A stretch of DNA of 64,000 bases from Lucifuga dentata. Its lineage: Eukaryota > Chordata > Actinopteri > Ophidiiformes > Bythitidae. The translations under genes were made by a program, and so were the position numbers. The DNA lies in contig VXCM01003604.1 in assembly GCA_014773175.1 (NCBI GenBank), positions 21,716-85,715 of the forward strand, read 5' to 3'. Shown piece after piece: positions 22,561-38,729 of the stretch. Within the stretch, counting starts at the first letter, position 1. Every line of letters starts with the position of its first letter. The notes below the pieces were generated by a model, which worked only from the letters and a program-made list of their open reading frames with translations, was not told the origin of the DNA and did no database searches.

Positions 22561-24240
22561 CTCTGCTTTGCACCGTGGTGGAACTGCAAAAGACTGACAG
22601 ATATAGAAAGACAATGAATTATTAAGGAAGTTGAAAATAACTCTAGAGGGGAAGCAGGGTAGCTGCCCTTTTAAGATACTGTTGGAGACAAAGCAATAAA
22701 GTCTGTCATTACTAAAAGTTAATGCCCCATTTTACCCAGTAAATACACCAGCATTTAAAGTAGATATAACCAGTGATTTACAGTCATTGTTGCCAGTATG
22801 AGTGTCATTTTCTTGTAATTGTGGGGTTTTGAGCTGTAATTACTTTTTAAATAGTAATATAAACATTGCATAAATTGACCATTTAAAGAGCCAATTTTGC
22901 AGCAAATGATCAGTCACACATGAAGAAGTTACATTAAAATTTCTGAAATTTGTGACGTTATTCATTTTTTACAGTACGCTCTCTTCTACATGAATAAATT
23001 TCAGCAAACTAATGACACCCTGACCCTCCAAAATTATACAGTATATTTAATTACAAATCAAGACATTTTGAGTATTTGTTGTTCATTTATGATCACTGGT
23101 AAATTATATTAGAACATACCCTTTATGCTCCTCTTATGCTGCTTCGCTTAATGTAAATGCACTTCCCATTTTAACTGGTGTGGGTTTTTCTTATCGTTTC
23201 CTCTGTGTGTGTGTGTGTGAGGGGGGGGTCTCTGTAAATCATCTCAGACTCTGATGACTGAGCTCTTTGTTGGTCAGCTACCTTATTCTAAGTGTAGCTT
23301 CTTATTGTTGGACTTCTATTCTACATAGTTGAATTCTGTTTTACTTTTTGGAATGTTTTTTGGACTTCATCAGGGATCTTGTACAAATTCAGTCGACGTG
23401 AAAAGTCACTTTGTATCAGATTTATGGAAATTTGATGCATTCAACAGGATAAGCCTTTTTTTTTTTTTTTTTCAAATTTGCTTAATTTTAATGTTTTAAT
23501 GCAGTTAAAATCACCTTGAATCCTTAATTCATAGACCTTCAGTATGGATGCACATAAAATAAGAAACGTGTTATTATCTATGTTATTAATTTAATATGAT
23601 ACAGTTTCAATCTGTCATCTTCTAAAAATTCAAATCAAGAAAAGTGCAGATAAATTTTAGATCTGGCATTAAATGATTCATCCACATGAGGGCGCTATTA
23701 GCCTGAGACCTGGTTTTAATAAAGCTACTGTATGGAGAACATACAGTATATTTTGATTTTAGATGAATTATTACTACACTGAATACTGTAAAACATTGTA
23801 TTAATTTAAATATATATATATATATTAAATAATAAAAACAATCTGTCTTTTTAATCATCTGTATCACACAAAATGTAACTCTAATGGAAGTAAATATTTT
23901 ATCATTTAGAAAATAAAAGCCAGATGTTTGCTGAGGAGCACGTAGTTGCCTCTATACACAATACCTTCAATACTTAATTTACACTTTTATGTCATTTTAT
24001 TGATTCATAAACTATACATAATACCTTAAATTAATATTTGTCATTTTAATTAAGTTTTGATTAACTAAGTGTATGTTAAACTGTTGGAATAGCAGCTTGA
24101 TTATATATATATGGCTATTAAAATGCTTATAATTACAAATGGACTTAGTAGTAATGTACAGATTTAGCCATTTTGCCAAAATCAAATTGAAAAATTATCG
24201 ATTTAAATAGAGCAGACAGATATTTTGACCTCTTTGGGCT
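22561..24240. other. TLR 5' flank, AT-rich
   Basis: Should contain the TLR promoter and any 5' UTR exon; none could be fixed from sequence. A GT repeat with a G-run lies near 23204-23228, a poly-T at about 23458-23472, and a short (TA)n at 23812-23825. No second gene recognised. Confidence 0.5.
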
Positions 24241-24540
24241 GAAGAGCCTCTTCTGGTCATGGCAGCTGACCTTTCCTGCTGTGTCTTGGGTGTGAGTGAA
24301 GGGGCCGGTGCACAGGGGCCAGCCCAGTGCAAGGTGCCCATCCTGGGGGGCAGACAGGTACTCATGTGCTTAGCCTATATGGAGCTCATCCCTGGGGCTG
24401 TGACCTTTGCACAGGAGGCCCAGGATCCAGGAGCCATGAACAGATGACCCTTGATGGCAGTTTAGCTCAGGGATCTACTTCACCTTTAGCACAGGAACCG
24501 AAGTGTGTCAGGGCAGGTAGAGGAGGGTCACAGTAGTCCT
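24240..24540. other. GC-rich single-copy-looking block downstream of prr35
   Basis: GC content rises sharply against AT-rich surroundings (e.g. GGGGCCGGTGCACAGGGGCC, CCCATCCTGGGGGGCAGACA). Short open frames on the plus strand do not resemble any protein I know. It could be a conserved non-coding element or a decayed exon. Confidence 0.3.
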
Positions 24541-24817
24541 GTCAATGTGGATCAGCTGAGTCTGCTTGTCTTTTTCTAGATGAACATAAACATGAACGCA
24601 GCACTTAGCCTCACGGACAACAACCTGACTATAACATATTAACATGAATCATATTACATCTCATATTAAAAGTTATTTACTTTGATGGAATTCCATCAAA
24701 AGCTATCATTCCTTTATTATTTGTTATATTTCTTCCTCATATATTTGCACTGTAATTTATTGTCACATTCAATTTAATAAAAAAGACGGAAATACTCAAT
24801 TTGTTTTATTTTCTCTG

Positions 24818-24823
24818 TTTATT
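24818..24823 (-). terminator. prr35: prr35 polyadenylation signal (minus strand)
   Basis: AATAAA on the minus strand about 470 bases after the prr35 stop; 24824-25292 is then its 3' UTR. A second AATAAA-like AAATAAAACA lies a few bases further. Confidence 0.55.
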
Positions 24824-25292
24824 CAAAGTGTGTATAATACAATTTTATTTTCATCAAATGAAATGATGCAGTCCAACATGACATCATCCATATAAAACAT
24901 AACATTTACCCTTTAAAATGTTTTACTTACACTGACTCAAAAATTTACATTATGTACAATTTTTTCCTAATTATTCCGATGTATTTTCTGCTTGTTGGTA
25001 AGTGCTGATGTGTTTGTTTTTCCACTTAGTCATGTTATATTCTACCATTATCTGAAAGAGAATCTATAGCAACAATCACTGTCCTTAGTGCATTCGTAAG
25101 ACATCTCCTTCACATATTTTCTCATTCATTCTGTGTTTTATAAGGTGCTAAACGTTTAAGGTTTTTGTGAAGGTCTTCTACCAGCCCACGAAAATCAAAG
25201 GCATGCCAAAAATAAAGATAAATGCATTTGAGCAACTGTATAGGATTATATTCAGGTCAAAGTTGGAAATATACAATCAGGACAACAGAGGT

Positions 25293-28959
<3,667 letters not shown>

Positions 28960-29496
28960 TTAAAGGACCATATTTGTGATTTTGCATGTTTACGTCTAAT
29001 AAATTCAACTTGTATACATGTAGCATTACTACCAACCATTTTCCAAATCATAACGGAGAGTAAATTTTAGATTTTTTTCCCTTCTTTTCAGACTGCCATT
29101 ATTTCAGTTTATTCCAGTACACTTTAAAAATCAACTTGTAGAGACTTAAAATGTGCTCGAAATAAGTAGTAAGATTAAAAACATGGCATCGTTTCAATAC
29201 TGATTCAACACGAAGTGACACAGAAGAAAATGTATGTCTCCACCAGGGAATATAGTCCCAGGAGATGACTGCTTTTACCAAGATATTTAAATGACCGTGC
29301 CTTCTACAATTGTGTGTAAATGTTAGCTGGCAAAAAAAAATATAATTTTAAGGTGAGTGTATCACCTGAACATTTGATTTTGAAAGATCAGAGGATTTGG
29401 CAAAACCTAAAAAACCTAAAATTTTATGTTTTGGAATGCATATGCTGTGAGTATTTATTGGGCTCAACATGCAAAATCATGGGTATGGTCCTTTAA
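28960..29496 (+). mobile_element. TTAA-ended MITE, copy E
   Basis: Starts CTTAAAGGACCATATTTG and ends GGTATGGTCCTTTAAG, with TTAA at both tips and the shared internal blocks (GGGAATATAGTCCCAGGAGA; TTTTAAGGTGAGTGTATCAC). It carries CTAATAAATTC near its left end. Confidence 0.8.
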
Positions 29497-31100
29497 GTGA
29501 CAGGAATTGCTTTTTAAAATTAATATTCCTCTCTCTTAATCTCCCCCTGAAATAAATTAAAATATCCAACAATAGAAGTTTTTTTTTTAATCATTGGTTA
29601 AATCAGAGAAACTTTGCAATCTTTTTATACTTTGAGCCAAGCCGTCGGCTGAATCCTGCAGTCGAAGAAGATGTAAGGAGTTTTAAAGACTCTGCTTTCA
29701 GGCTTTAATTTTATCTTTTTTCCCCAGGACATTTAAAGATGAAAGTCTGGATCCATGCTCAAGTAAAATAAACCTCACCAAACTATTTTTCTGTCTAACG
29801 CTGACTTCTCCGTGTTTGATTGGAGAACTCCTCATGTCAAAGGCCAGTTAAATTAATACAGGTGATGGATGAAATGGGACGTCCGGATATATTCCGAGAC
29901 AGTCATCGTCGTCCGCAAAACCCTCAGCACAAAGCCTGATGATGACACACACACACAGTGACTCTAACACAGGATGGCAGGCTGTGGCCAACTACTCTCC
30001 TGATTGAACCTTCAGAATTGCCTCGTTAGTGACTGATCATTTGATTGGTCCCCTTGTCCGCCTGAGGGCCCTGACATGGGCTTTGAGCTCATAATGGAGT
30101 CTAACAGCTGCTGCTATGAACCCATCAATAAAAATCATTTTTACCATTGATCTTCTCTGTATCGACTGTGCTCTTTGGACCCCCGCTACCCCATATCCCA
30201 ACCCTGTGGTCTTGTTTAAAGCTTTTAGGGCAAATGATCAAACAAGCCTAAACGCTTGAGCATCTATTGTTGCAATTAAGGAGATTCACCACAATAAAAG
30301 CTTTGACAAGTTACATGCAGCAGCAACCACAACAATGACAGGTTTGTGTTGTAGAAAAGTTTTTTTTTTTTTTAATCCAAAGGGTCAATATGAGCTACTG
30401 ACCTAGTTCAAATGAGGCAGTAAATACACAAATACAGCATACTGTAACTAAAATATGTGTTTTAAGGTTTTTACTATAGGTTACACTCTTTACCTAAGAT
30501 GATGGTCAGGATGTTTGTTGTCTCCCTCTAAGGAGCTGAAAATGAAGAAAAAGATTTTAAATGTTAGATCTCAGTTTGACTCATCTTTTTCTTTCATTAT
30601 TGCATATAACATTTTATGATTCTTTCTAAATACAATAAGCCTGAAACAACAACCTTCCCTTTCATTTAGCTTTTGTATCCAAACTTTTTGACAAATATAT
30701 TTTCTCCAAACACTGAACATAAATTAATTCTACCTATAAACAGAAAATGAGTTATATAAAAGGTATATAAATGTGTCATATTTACATAAGTAAATACAAT
30801 AAATTTGCCAGCAGAACAAAATGAAGATATCATAACTCCAGGAAATGCTATGTTTATCTATCTTAAATTTGAACATATACTACAGACACGTAAAAGTAGT
30901 AACAATGGTGTACACAGTTTGAGTTTAAAGTAATAATAGAAAACTAAAGAAATCTAAAAATCTTGCTTTCATGCATTTTTGACAGAATTCAATCATAGCC
31001 TTTAATTGCATTAATAGTAAAAACAAAACACAAAATCATGCAGTATAAAGTTAAAAATAAAAAACATTTCCTCTATGCAAGCAGGCCTCATATTAATTTC
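29497..31100. other. Gene-free DNA with a candidate conserved element (29640-30170)
   Basis: About 29640-30170 is non-repetitive and balanced in composition, with homeodomain-like TAAT and CCAAT-like words (AGTTAAATTAATACAGG; TTTGATTGGTCCCC). It has no open frame. The rest (30200-31100) is AT-rich. Conservation cannot be tested here. Confidence 0.35.
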
Positions 31101-31995
31101 TCGTTAAATTACCGCTTTAACTTGATGAGATGACCCTCTTGAGGTGGTTAAAATTGGAGAATAAATGTCGTACCTAGAGAATGTCCCGGTGCGGCTGGCT
31201 GTCACTCTGCACGGCGTCCTGCTCAAATGGAGGCGCAGGAGGAGTGTGGCAGATATATATTGACTGGGAGCATTGCCCGGAGGCTCTACAATACAGCAGC
31301 TCGCCCCCCTACCCCCCCACATTGTCAAATGTGATCTCTACCTTACATCCAGGGAGATGCAACATAACATCTTCAACAATGTTGGCAAAGGTTAAGTTAA
31401 TAATGGCTTCTCTTCATGAGAGAGGTTAGAGACATTTAATCCCTTTTATAATCCCTCATGAAGAGGGAATTCAATGCAAAGGCAAAATCTCTTTAGTGTC
31501 TGTGTTTTGCTGCTTTTAGCTGAGAAAAAATGTACTGCATGGTCGCCCTGAAAGCTGAAGTAATTATGTTTTATTATGTGTATATTTATGTACCTATTAA
31601 TGCCATCAGGTTAAATAAGAATTAGAGGAATAGCTGAACTCCATCTATAATCAGGACAATCCTCCATTTCTATACTTGATACAGGTTATCTTTATCTTTC
31701 ATAACTCTTTGTAAAAATGACATGATCAATCCTGTAAAAAAAAAAAAAAAAAANAAAAAAAAAAAAAAAAAAAAAAAAAATTAAAGCTTTTTGTAAAAAA
31801 AAAACAACTTTAATTTTTAATGTACTATGTTCATTTTTTCAGTTCAGTAATTTCTTTAAGTAAATCACACCCTGCAATGTGGAAAATGATCTCATTTATT
31901 TTAAGAAATGAGGGGGNATTTCTTTAAGTAAATCACACCCTGCAATGTGGAAAATGATCTCATTTATTTTAAGAAATGAGGGGTTTTTTTTTGCA
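31101..31995. other. Gene-free stretch with poly-A run and assembly duplication
   Basis: A GC-richer block at 31170-31330 (GTCCCGGTGCGGCTGGCTGT) contains GATATATATTGACTGGGAGC. A long A-run broken by N at 31754 follows. About 31851-31916 is repeated at 31918-31983 across N at 31917. No gene recognised. Confidence 0.5.
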
Positions 31996-32003
31996 CAAAA
32001 TAC

Positions 32004-32050
<47 letters not shown>
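32004..32050. repeat. (TATC)n tetranucleotide array
   Basis: About 12 uninterrupted TATC/CTAT units. Confidence 0.95.
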
Positions 32051-32051
<1 letters not shown>

Positions 32052-32306
32052 GATTATGCTTTGAAACAAATATACCCCTTTAAAACTAGCAATAACTCTG
32101 AAGTAATCAATTTACACACACACACACATTTACACAAATATTCCTTATATCTCTCATTTAATGAGACAAACAATATTTCCAGATAGGAGCTCATGTGATT
32201 CCATGTTCTGCGTTTCTGAAACGAGCAGTTAAACACTTAAAATTTTGATTTATCATTTCTCACTTATACTATATTCTGCTATTTACATGTGTCTATGATT
32301 TTCAAT

Positions 32307-32307
32307 G

Positions 32308-32363
<56 letters not shown>
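32307..32363. repeat. (TATC)n tetranucleotide array, second block
   Basis: About 14 uninterrupted units of the same motif in the same orientation, some 260 bases from the first block. Confidence 0.95.
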
Positions 32364-32364
<1 letters not shown>

Positions 32365-33892
32365 GAGGCACACTGAAAAGTGAAAACATTTAATTCTGGT
32401 TGATTTTGGATCTTGTGACTTGTGTACAGCTTGCATTATCTTTCTGCCTTTGTGTGTCACACATGCACATCTGTGAAAGTTTGTGAGCATGTGTGTGTGT
32501 GTGTGCTTAAAAGACAGAGAGAGTTGTTCTATGTTCACACTCATCTCTGTGACACAACGTATCTGTGAGTTTAAGTTAAAGGGGAATTCAGGTGTGTTTT
32601 GGGAGGCTCGGGCTTCGGTTCTTTCCACATCCACAGGCATGGCTGATACGCCCCTTCTGACTGTTCAACCCCTCTTTATTTCACTTTCTTTCTTTGTCCT
32701 TTCCTCCCTTTCTCCTCCCAATTTATCCCCTTGTCTCCTTTCCTTTCCCTCTCTCTCACTTTCCTCACTTGCATCATTCTCAATCTCCCATCATTTTTTT
32801 CCCCTCCTCCTCCTCTTCCTCCTCTCCCTCTTTCTCCCACCAACACTGGCTCTCTTAGCCTGTGGCTGGCTTTGGGTCAACTCCAGGTTCTTCATTTCTC
32901 TCCTCTGACTGGGTAGGAAGGGCACATGCGGGCCCCTTTGAGAAACGTCAGTGTCCGTGTGCTGGGAAAGTCGGGGGCCCTTCACGAGCCATCAGGCCCG
33001 CTGTCACACGGAGGCGGCCAAATGGAGACTGACAGGCCACTCCACAGAGCCTAACCATCTGTACCAAATGTGACAGCAGGGGAAAGAGGATGTCTGGTAA
33101 ATCAGGAGGAACGACAAGAACGCGCGACGAGACGGAGGAGAGCGAAGGAAGTATAGAGGGAAGAGAAAGAAAGATCCTCCACTTCTTAAAGCGCAGGCAC
33201 TTGGGAGATGATGTCAGTTTTCACAGACAGCAAGAGACTATTTCTCTCCAAATATAGACGCTTGGGAGGCGGTGTCACTTCTTCCTGAAGTTTAGCTGTG
33301 TCTAAGCGGGGTAGACCCAGAACTTTCCTTGTAGATCCATAAGTCTGTTGTGGTTTGGAGATGTTAAGACTTAAATAAACTGGCATTATCCAAACTAACA
33401 AGATTTAATAATGACTCATTATTTAATTATTGTATGTAAGTTTATATCAGTATGTTATATTTAATCAAGGCTTATTTTGGGAATTAACTGAAGAAAGTAA
33501 AACCATCTACTGGTACGTTTAATTTCGGCAACACGTGGGGGGAAATTCATAAAACACACATTTAACATGTCGATAATAGCAAATATCACCACACAATCGT
33601 GTTACCAGCATCTTTCAGCGTTTGCGTTAGTATTTCCTCATTTACATGTCAGCAAAACGATTCATAAAACACACCGTCATGCAGAAGATTTTGACCTGTT
33701 TCAGTCTGAAATCTGAATGATGTTTAAAGCTGTATTTGCCTCAAAAGTGTTAGTGATCAATAAGTGTGATCGATAAGCTGATCAGCTGATCAGTCGGTGC
33801 ATTTAAAAGATGAGTTCTGATCTGATCTTACTCTGTTACTGCACTTCTTCAAGCCTCATTCACTTCGCTCTGCATCTCTCTCTCTCACATGC

Positions 33893-33941
<49 letters not shown>

Positions 33942-34631
33942 ATTTTGTTGAACATCTCATCATTTTCTACATGACTGTTGAAAAATCAGTGTTAATTGAT
34001 CAATATTGGATAACGACATCCAAGAAAGCATGGTTTAAAGGGCCAGTTCACCCAATTTATGAAAAAATTAATAAACCTAGCCTTGCAAATAGCTTTAATA
34101 AAACATAATAAAAATAGTTTTATGTCCTCATGTTTTGACTTGCCACTGAGACATCTAACAATGTGATGTGTGTGATTTGTGTCCTTTTTCTTTAATTTAC
34201 TTGATTATTTTTTTTCATAAACTTGTACAATTTTAGCCTGTTCTGAGTCATTAAATCAAATCATTATTCTTATTACCCTTATGTAAGGGATGAAGAGGGA
34301 TTCTTTATCAGCAGTGAGCAATAACTCAACATTTAACTGATAAGCTGACAAACAGCCATTCCCCCAAAACCTTTTGCGTCCAACTGCAAACTGCAGAATC
34401 TGCCTTCAGACAGAAGAGTAGAAAAGGAAATTTTAGGCGGGACTGGGAAATGTTGGCCGAGACTTTGCAGTGCGAGCGCAGAATTCTCCTGGCGAGTTGA
34501 GGGAGTTGAGGCTCCTTATGGAGGAGCATCTGGGGAGGCTGACAGGAGCACTCTATTACCACTCAGAGAAAGGAACCCGAGGGCTGTAACAACACCGCTG
34601 CCAGGGAGATCCAGCTGTGCAGATGCCTCAC

Positions 34632-34671
<40 letters not shown>

Positions 34672-35360
34672 TCCAAACTCATGCAAATTAGGAGAAATTT
34701 TCAGTTCGCACATCCACCCATTGTGCTCTGCGCACACTCAGACAAGATGGACTATGTCATAGAAAGACATATATAAGAAAGATGGCCAAATGGAAGATAA
34801 TGTTGTTTGAGTTGCAGCATATCGTCCTTTATGTAGGTGAATCTTCAGCCTTTTTTGAGTTTAAGGCCTGAGGTAGAATAGCTAACAGCTCCTCTCTTAG
34901 CTTGCGCTGCTGGGCACATTAACTAAACTCATATCGCTCTCAGCCACTATCAATTATTCACCACCACCCGCCCCTCTTTCCCTTCTTCACCTCATTTTCA
35001 AAGGAGAACAACTCCGACAGCATTTCCCAGCTTTACCAACACACAGACAGGCCCATAAACGCAACATGACTCTGGTAGCTTCCTTTGGTGTGTTTTAGAA
35101 CAGAAATGTTTCAGTAATAGGTGTGAATAGTCTTTAAGATGCTAATAATCTTCTTACAGTATTGTTGCATTAATTTGGCTTTTATATATATATATACATA
35201 TATTACTGTTCCATCAGTGACTGAGTTTGAACTCAACTCATTTTTGCACAGTAGGAATGTTAATTAATTAATTATAGAATGTTTTTAAAAGATGTCATTT
35301 TATTATCTAAAGAAATAATCTTATTAAGCACTATGCATACTAGATTGTTGGACTCTTAGC
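32365..35360. other. Gene-free stretch with CT-rich block and candidate regulatory DNA
   Basis: A CT-rich low-complexity block spans 32680-32850. A GC-rich non-repetitive stretch spans 32900-33160 (CATCAGGCCCGCTGTCACAC). (CA)n occurs at 33894-33939 and 34632-34672. At 34038 the words AAAGGGCCAGTTCACCC resemble the end of a common fish hAT-type MITE, but no partner end was found. Another balanced stretch is 34340-34620. No coding gene recognised. Confidence 0.4.
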
Positions 35361-35937
35361 TTAAAGGAGCATACCAATGATTTTTCATGTTTAAGCCCAA
35401 TGAATACTACCCATATACATGCTACTTGATTGTCAACCATTTTCCATGATATAAAAGTGTATTTTAGTTTTTGTGGTATTTTTACTAAATATCCTAACCT
35501 TTCAAAATCAAATGTTCAGGTGATATACCCATCTTAAAATTCAATGTTTCCCATGCTAACATGTACATCCAAATGTAGAAGAGACAGTTGTTGTTAATTT
35601 CTCTGTAAAAGCCGTGTCCTGGGACTATATTCCATGGTGGAAACATACGTTGTCTTCCATGTTGACTCAGTTAAATAAAGTTAGTTTGACAAAAAAAAAT
35701 CTAATAGATGTCATGTTTGGTGTGATGGATTACTTATCTGAAGCATGTTTCAAGTCTCTGTAAATTGATTTTTATAGAATTAACTGACCACCAATGGCAG
35801 TCTGGAAGGTAGGAAAAACAACTCTAATATTTACCATCCAGTAGCATATTTTGGGAAACAGGTGTCAGTAATGTAACATGTATGCGGCTTTTATATATTG
35901 GGCTCAAACATGCAAAAGCACTGGTATGGTCCTTTAA
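35361..35937 (+). mobile_element. TTAA-ended MITE, copy F
   Basis: Starts CTTAAAGGAGCATACCAAT and ends GGTATGGTCCTTTAAAC. The interior runs in the reverse direction relative to copy A (CCACCAATGGCAGTCTGGAA; GATATACCCATCTTAAAATT). Confidence 0.8.
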
Positions 35938-36399
35938 ACATAGCCTCCCAAACCACTATATGATATAGTTGCGTCGGGCCTTCCGGGCGACATATGCACA
36001 AGGTTTTCATGAAGCAGAGCACAAACTATTTTGATTGTAAGACTCATAAAAAGGCATTTGATGTCTCAGAGGATTTCCTGACACAACAGTCAGATGGACG
36101 CATGTCCTTCTTGGAGGTGAAGTGCCCCCCTCAGTATGTCAGGAACAGGCCTGGGAGCACAAAGTGAGACATTTTCAGCTTCACACTTAAATGAAGACAT
36201 GATTATACAGACGAGAGGCTAGATGAACGCTGGCCGTTTTCCAAGGTGAAAACGTGCCTCCAAACTGAGCTGCTCTGATGTCTGAAAAGAGCAGATGTTG
36301 AGATTCAGTCATGAGTGGACATGTAACTTGATGAACTCTTGTCTCCAGATATCTACACCCTTCTCTGAGTCTACATTAAATAAGAAAAACATCAGATAT
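35938..36399. other. Gene-free stretch, non-repetitive
   Basis: Includes a balanced 35990-36300 segment (GGCATTTGATGTCTCAGAGG) that is not obviously repeat. No open frame or RNA gene recognised. Confidence 0.35.
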
Positions 36400-36769
36400 G
36401 GACACTTTGACTGGATTATCATAAAGACGCACAGACTTTTACTCCTACTTCAGTATAGTGAATGTGTTCTTTTGCACTACTCTCTGTGTACCTGCACTTT
36501 ATCTGATCCTTAAAATCTTTGCACTTGCCAAAATGCACAACCCCACTTTATGGAACTTTATGGAATTGTGAACTCTTTGCACAAACTTTTATTCTTACTT
36601 CAGTACAGTAAACATGTTCTTTTGCACTATTCTCTGTCTACGCTCTTTGTCTTGTTACTGCACTTCTTGTCTATGTGCACTATGTTAAATGTAGCACCAG
36701 GAGGTCCTGCAGAAAAAGCATTTCATCCTCCTGGTGTACTTTTATATGGATGGTTTGACAATAAAGCTC

Positions 36770-36808
<39 letters not shown>
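36400..36808 (+). mobile_element. Retroelement 3' end with (GATT)n tail
   Basis: Two similar internal units (TTTTACTCCTACTTCAGTA... and TTTTATTCTTACTTCAGTA..., each followed by TGTTCTTTTGCACTA) precede CACCAGGAGGTCCTGC, CATTTCATCCTCCTGGTGTA and TGACAATAAAGC. A (GATT)n tail from 36769 closes it. This 3' layout is familiar from fish non-LTR elements. No coding part remains. Confidence 0.55.
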
Positions 36809-36809
<1 letters not shown>

Positions 36810-36840
36810 AATAGGTGAGAGAGTGATACATAACTATTAG

Positions 36841-37170
36841 TGTGTGTGTGTGTGCATGTGTGGAGTATCAGTGTGTGGAGTTAACACTCATGCCTGTTCT
36901 ATGGTTCACTCACAGGAAGAGCTGGTGCCTCGATTGCCGGGGTTTCACTCATCGTCTCAGTCTCCGCCTCCCGTTTGACCAGCTGCCCCCAAACACACCC
37001 GCAGGAGGTGGGCTCTCTCTCGCCAAGGCACCTGTGGGTGTCACCTGACGGGAGAAAAGCAAGTGGAAATGAAAGGAAGCAGCCGATTCTGTCAGAGCAC
37101 ATCAGGACTCCTGTCCATCACGACGCTGACCTTCAGGGTATGTGTGAGTCCATCAACAACTGCAATGACC

Positions 37171-37208
<38 letters not shown>

Positions 37209-37491
37209 ATATTAAGTCACTGACCTGCAGGGAGTGTATGTGTGCATATGTTTGTTCTTCAGTGCAGGGTGTGTGAGTCCATGTGTGTACATTAGCGCCT
37301 TGATCCCAGGAAATGAGTGTGTCTGTAAACACATAGACCTTGAGGGTGTGTGTGTGTGTGTGTGTGTGTGTGGTCTCTGTGCAGTGATCTGNCACATAGA
37401 CCTTGAGGGTGTGTGTGTGTGTGTGTGTGTGTGTGGTCTCTGTGCAGTGATCTGTACAATATAGCTGCTGCTGCTGGTAGGTCATTGACAA
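36841..37491. repeat. (GT)n-rich stretch with assembly duplication
   Basis: GT repeats at 36841-36854, 37172-37206 and about 37347-37371. Bases 37330-37391 recur after N at 37392. The 36890-37140 segment is non-repetitive with no recognisable product. Confidence 0.8.
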
Positions 37492-37775
37492 ACGTCTACT
37501 TCTAAAACAAAATTATCCTGGCATCAATCTCGGACAGATTTCCATAGCGTGAATGATCCGTTACCGGAATACGGAGACGCTTTTCCACTAACGCACAGCA
37601 ACTGCCCACATGTGTTGGAACCACAGGACCAGCATGTCCTCTTGCAAGGACTGGGGTTTTTTAATTCCCTCAGCAGCAGCAGCAGGCCTCAGCGATGCAC
37701 TCTGAGGACCAGAGACGGGAGGATGGTGTCAGTCAGTTTCCCAGCTGGGGCTCCGTGTGCATCCCCCCCCCCCCC

Positions 37776-38033
37776 NNNNNNNNNNNNNNNNNNNNNNNNN
37801 NNNNNNNNNNNNNNNNNNNNNNNNNNNNNNNNNNNNNNNNNNNNNNNNNNNNNNNNNNNNNNNNNNNNNNNNNNNNNNNNNNNNNNNNNNNNNNNNNNNN
37901 NNNNNNNNNNNNNNNNNNNNNNNNNNNNNNNNNNNNNNNNNNNNNNNNNNNNNNNNNNNNNNNNNNNNNNNNNNNNNNNNNNNNNNNNNNNNNNNNNNNN
38001 NNNNNNNNNNNNNNNNNNNNNNNNNNNNNNNNN
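37776..38033. other. Assembly gap (258 N)
   Basis: Run of N flanked by a C-run on the left and CCACCCCCCACTCCCC on the right, consistent with a C-rich sequence that failed to assemble. Open frames spanning it are meaningless. Confidence 0.99.
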
Positions 38034-38353
38034 CCACCCCCCCACTCCCCTCCCCACACCCAGTTAGCGAATAAACAAGTCAAGAAGCTATAGCTGGAGG
38101 GAAGTTTTGTTTCCTTATTACAGGCTGTCGTTCTCACTTAGTCTCGCTGCCACTTGCAGACTCTTTGCTTTTGGATTCAACGATTTGGAGTCTTTAGACG
38201 GAGCTGGAAAGTAACTGAGTATTTTTACTCAAGTACACTACTTGAGTACAAATTTGAGGTATTGGTACTTTACTTGAGTATTCCTGATCTTACATTACTG
38301 TGTTTTATCTTCTGACATGCTTGTGGTGGAGCCAGATTTAGTGGCCTGAGCTC

Positions 38354-38560
38354 TTAAAGGACCATACTGGTGATTTTCCACATTTGAGCCCAATAAATAC
38401 AACTCACGTTACATTACTGACAACCGTTTTCCAAAACATACTGCTGGAGCAGCAGATTTTAGATTTTTTTTTCTTACCTTCCACACAGCCATTTCAGTTC
38501 ATTCTAGTACACTATCACAATCAATTTGTAGAGGTTTGAAACATGCTTGAGATCCACACG
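38354..38560 (+). mobile_element. TTAA-type MITE, copy G, left half only
   Basis: Starts CTTAAAGGACCATACTGGTG with GAGCCCAATAAATACAAC, then CTTCCACACAGCCATTTCAG and GAAACATGCTTGAGAT. It breaks off at a CA repeat. Confidence 0.75.
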
Positions 38561-38729
38561 CATGCGCACACACAGACACACACATCCATGGCAGTGAACA
38601 AAACATCTATTTAGTCTATTAAGGTTAAGTTAATTTGAGTTATTGTTTAAAATATTACAGAATTTAGCTATTGATACTTTTACTGAAGGGAAACTTCTGT
38701 TATTTAGAGGTCCAAGCACAAAGTGCTGG

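Noticed and set aside
32483..32908. 141-codon Ser/Leu/Pro-rich frame
   Set aside because: Low-complexity CT-rich DNA; no start context, domain or splice partners.
37549..38137. Open frames of 102-172 codons across the N gap
   Set aside because: Most of the codons are N; only absence of visible stops makes them long.
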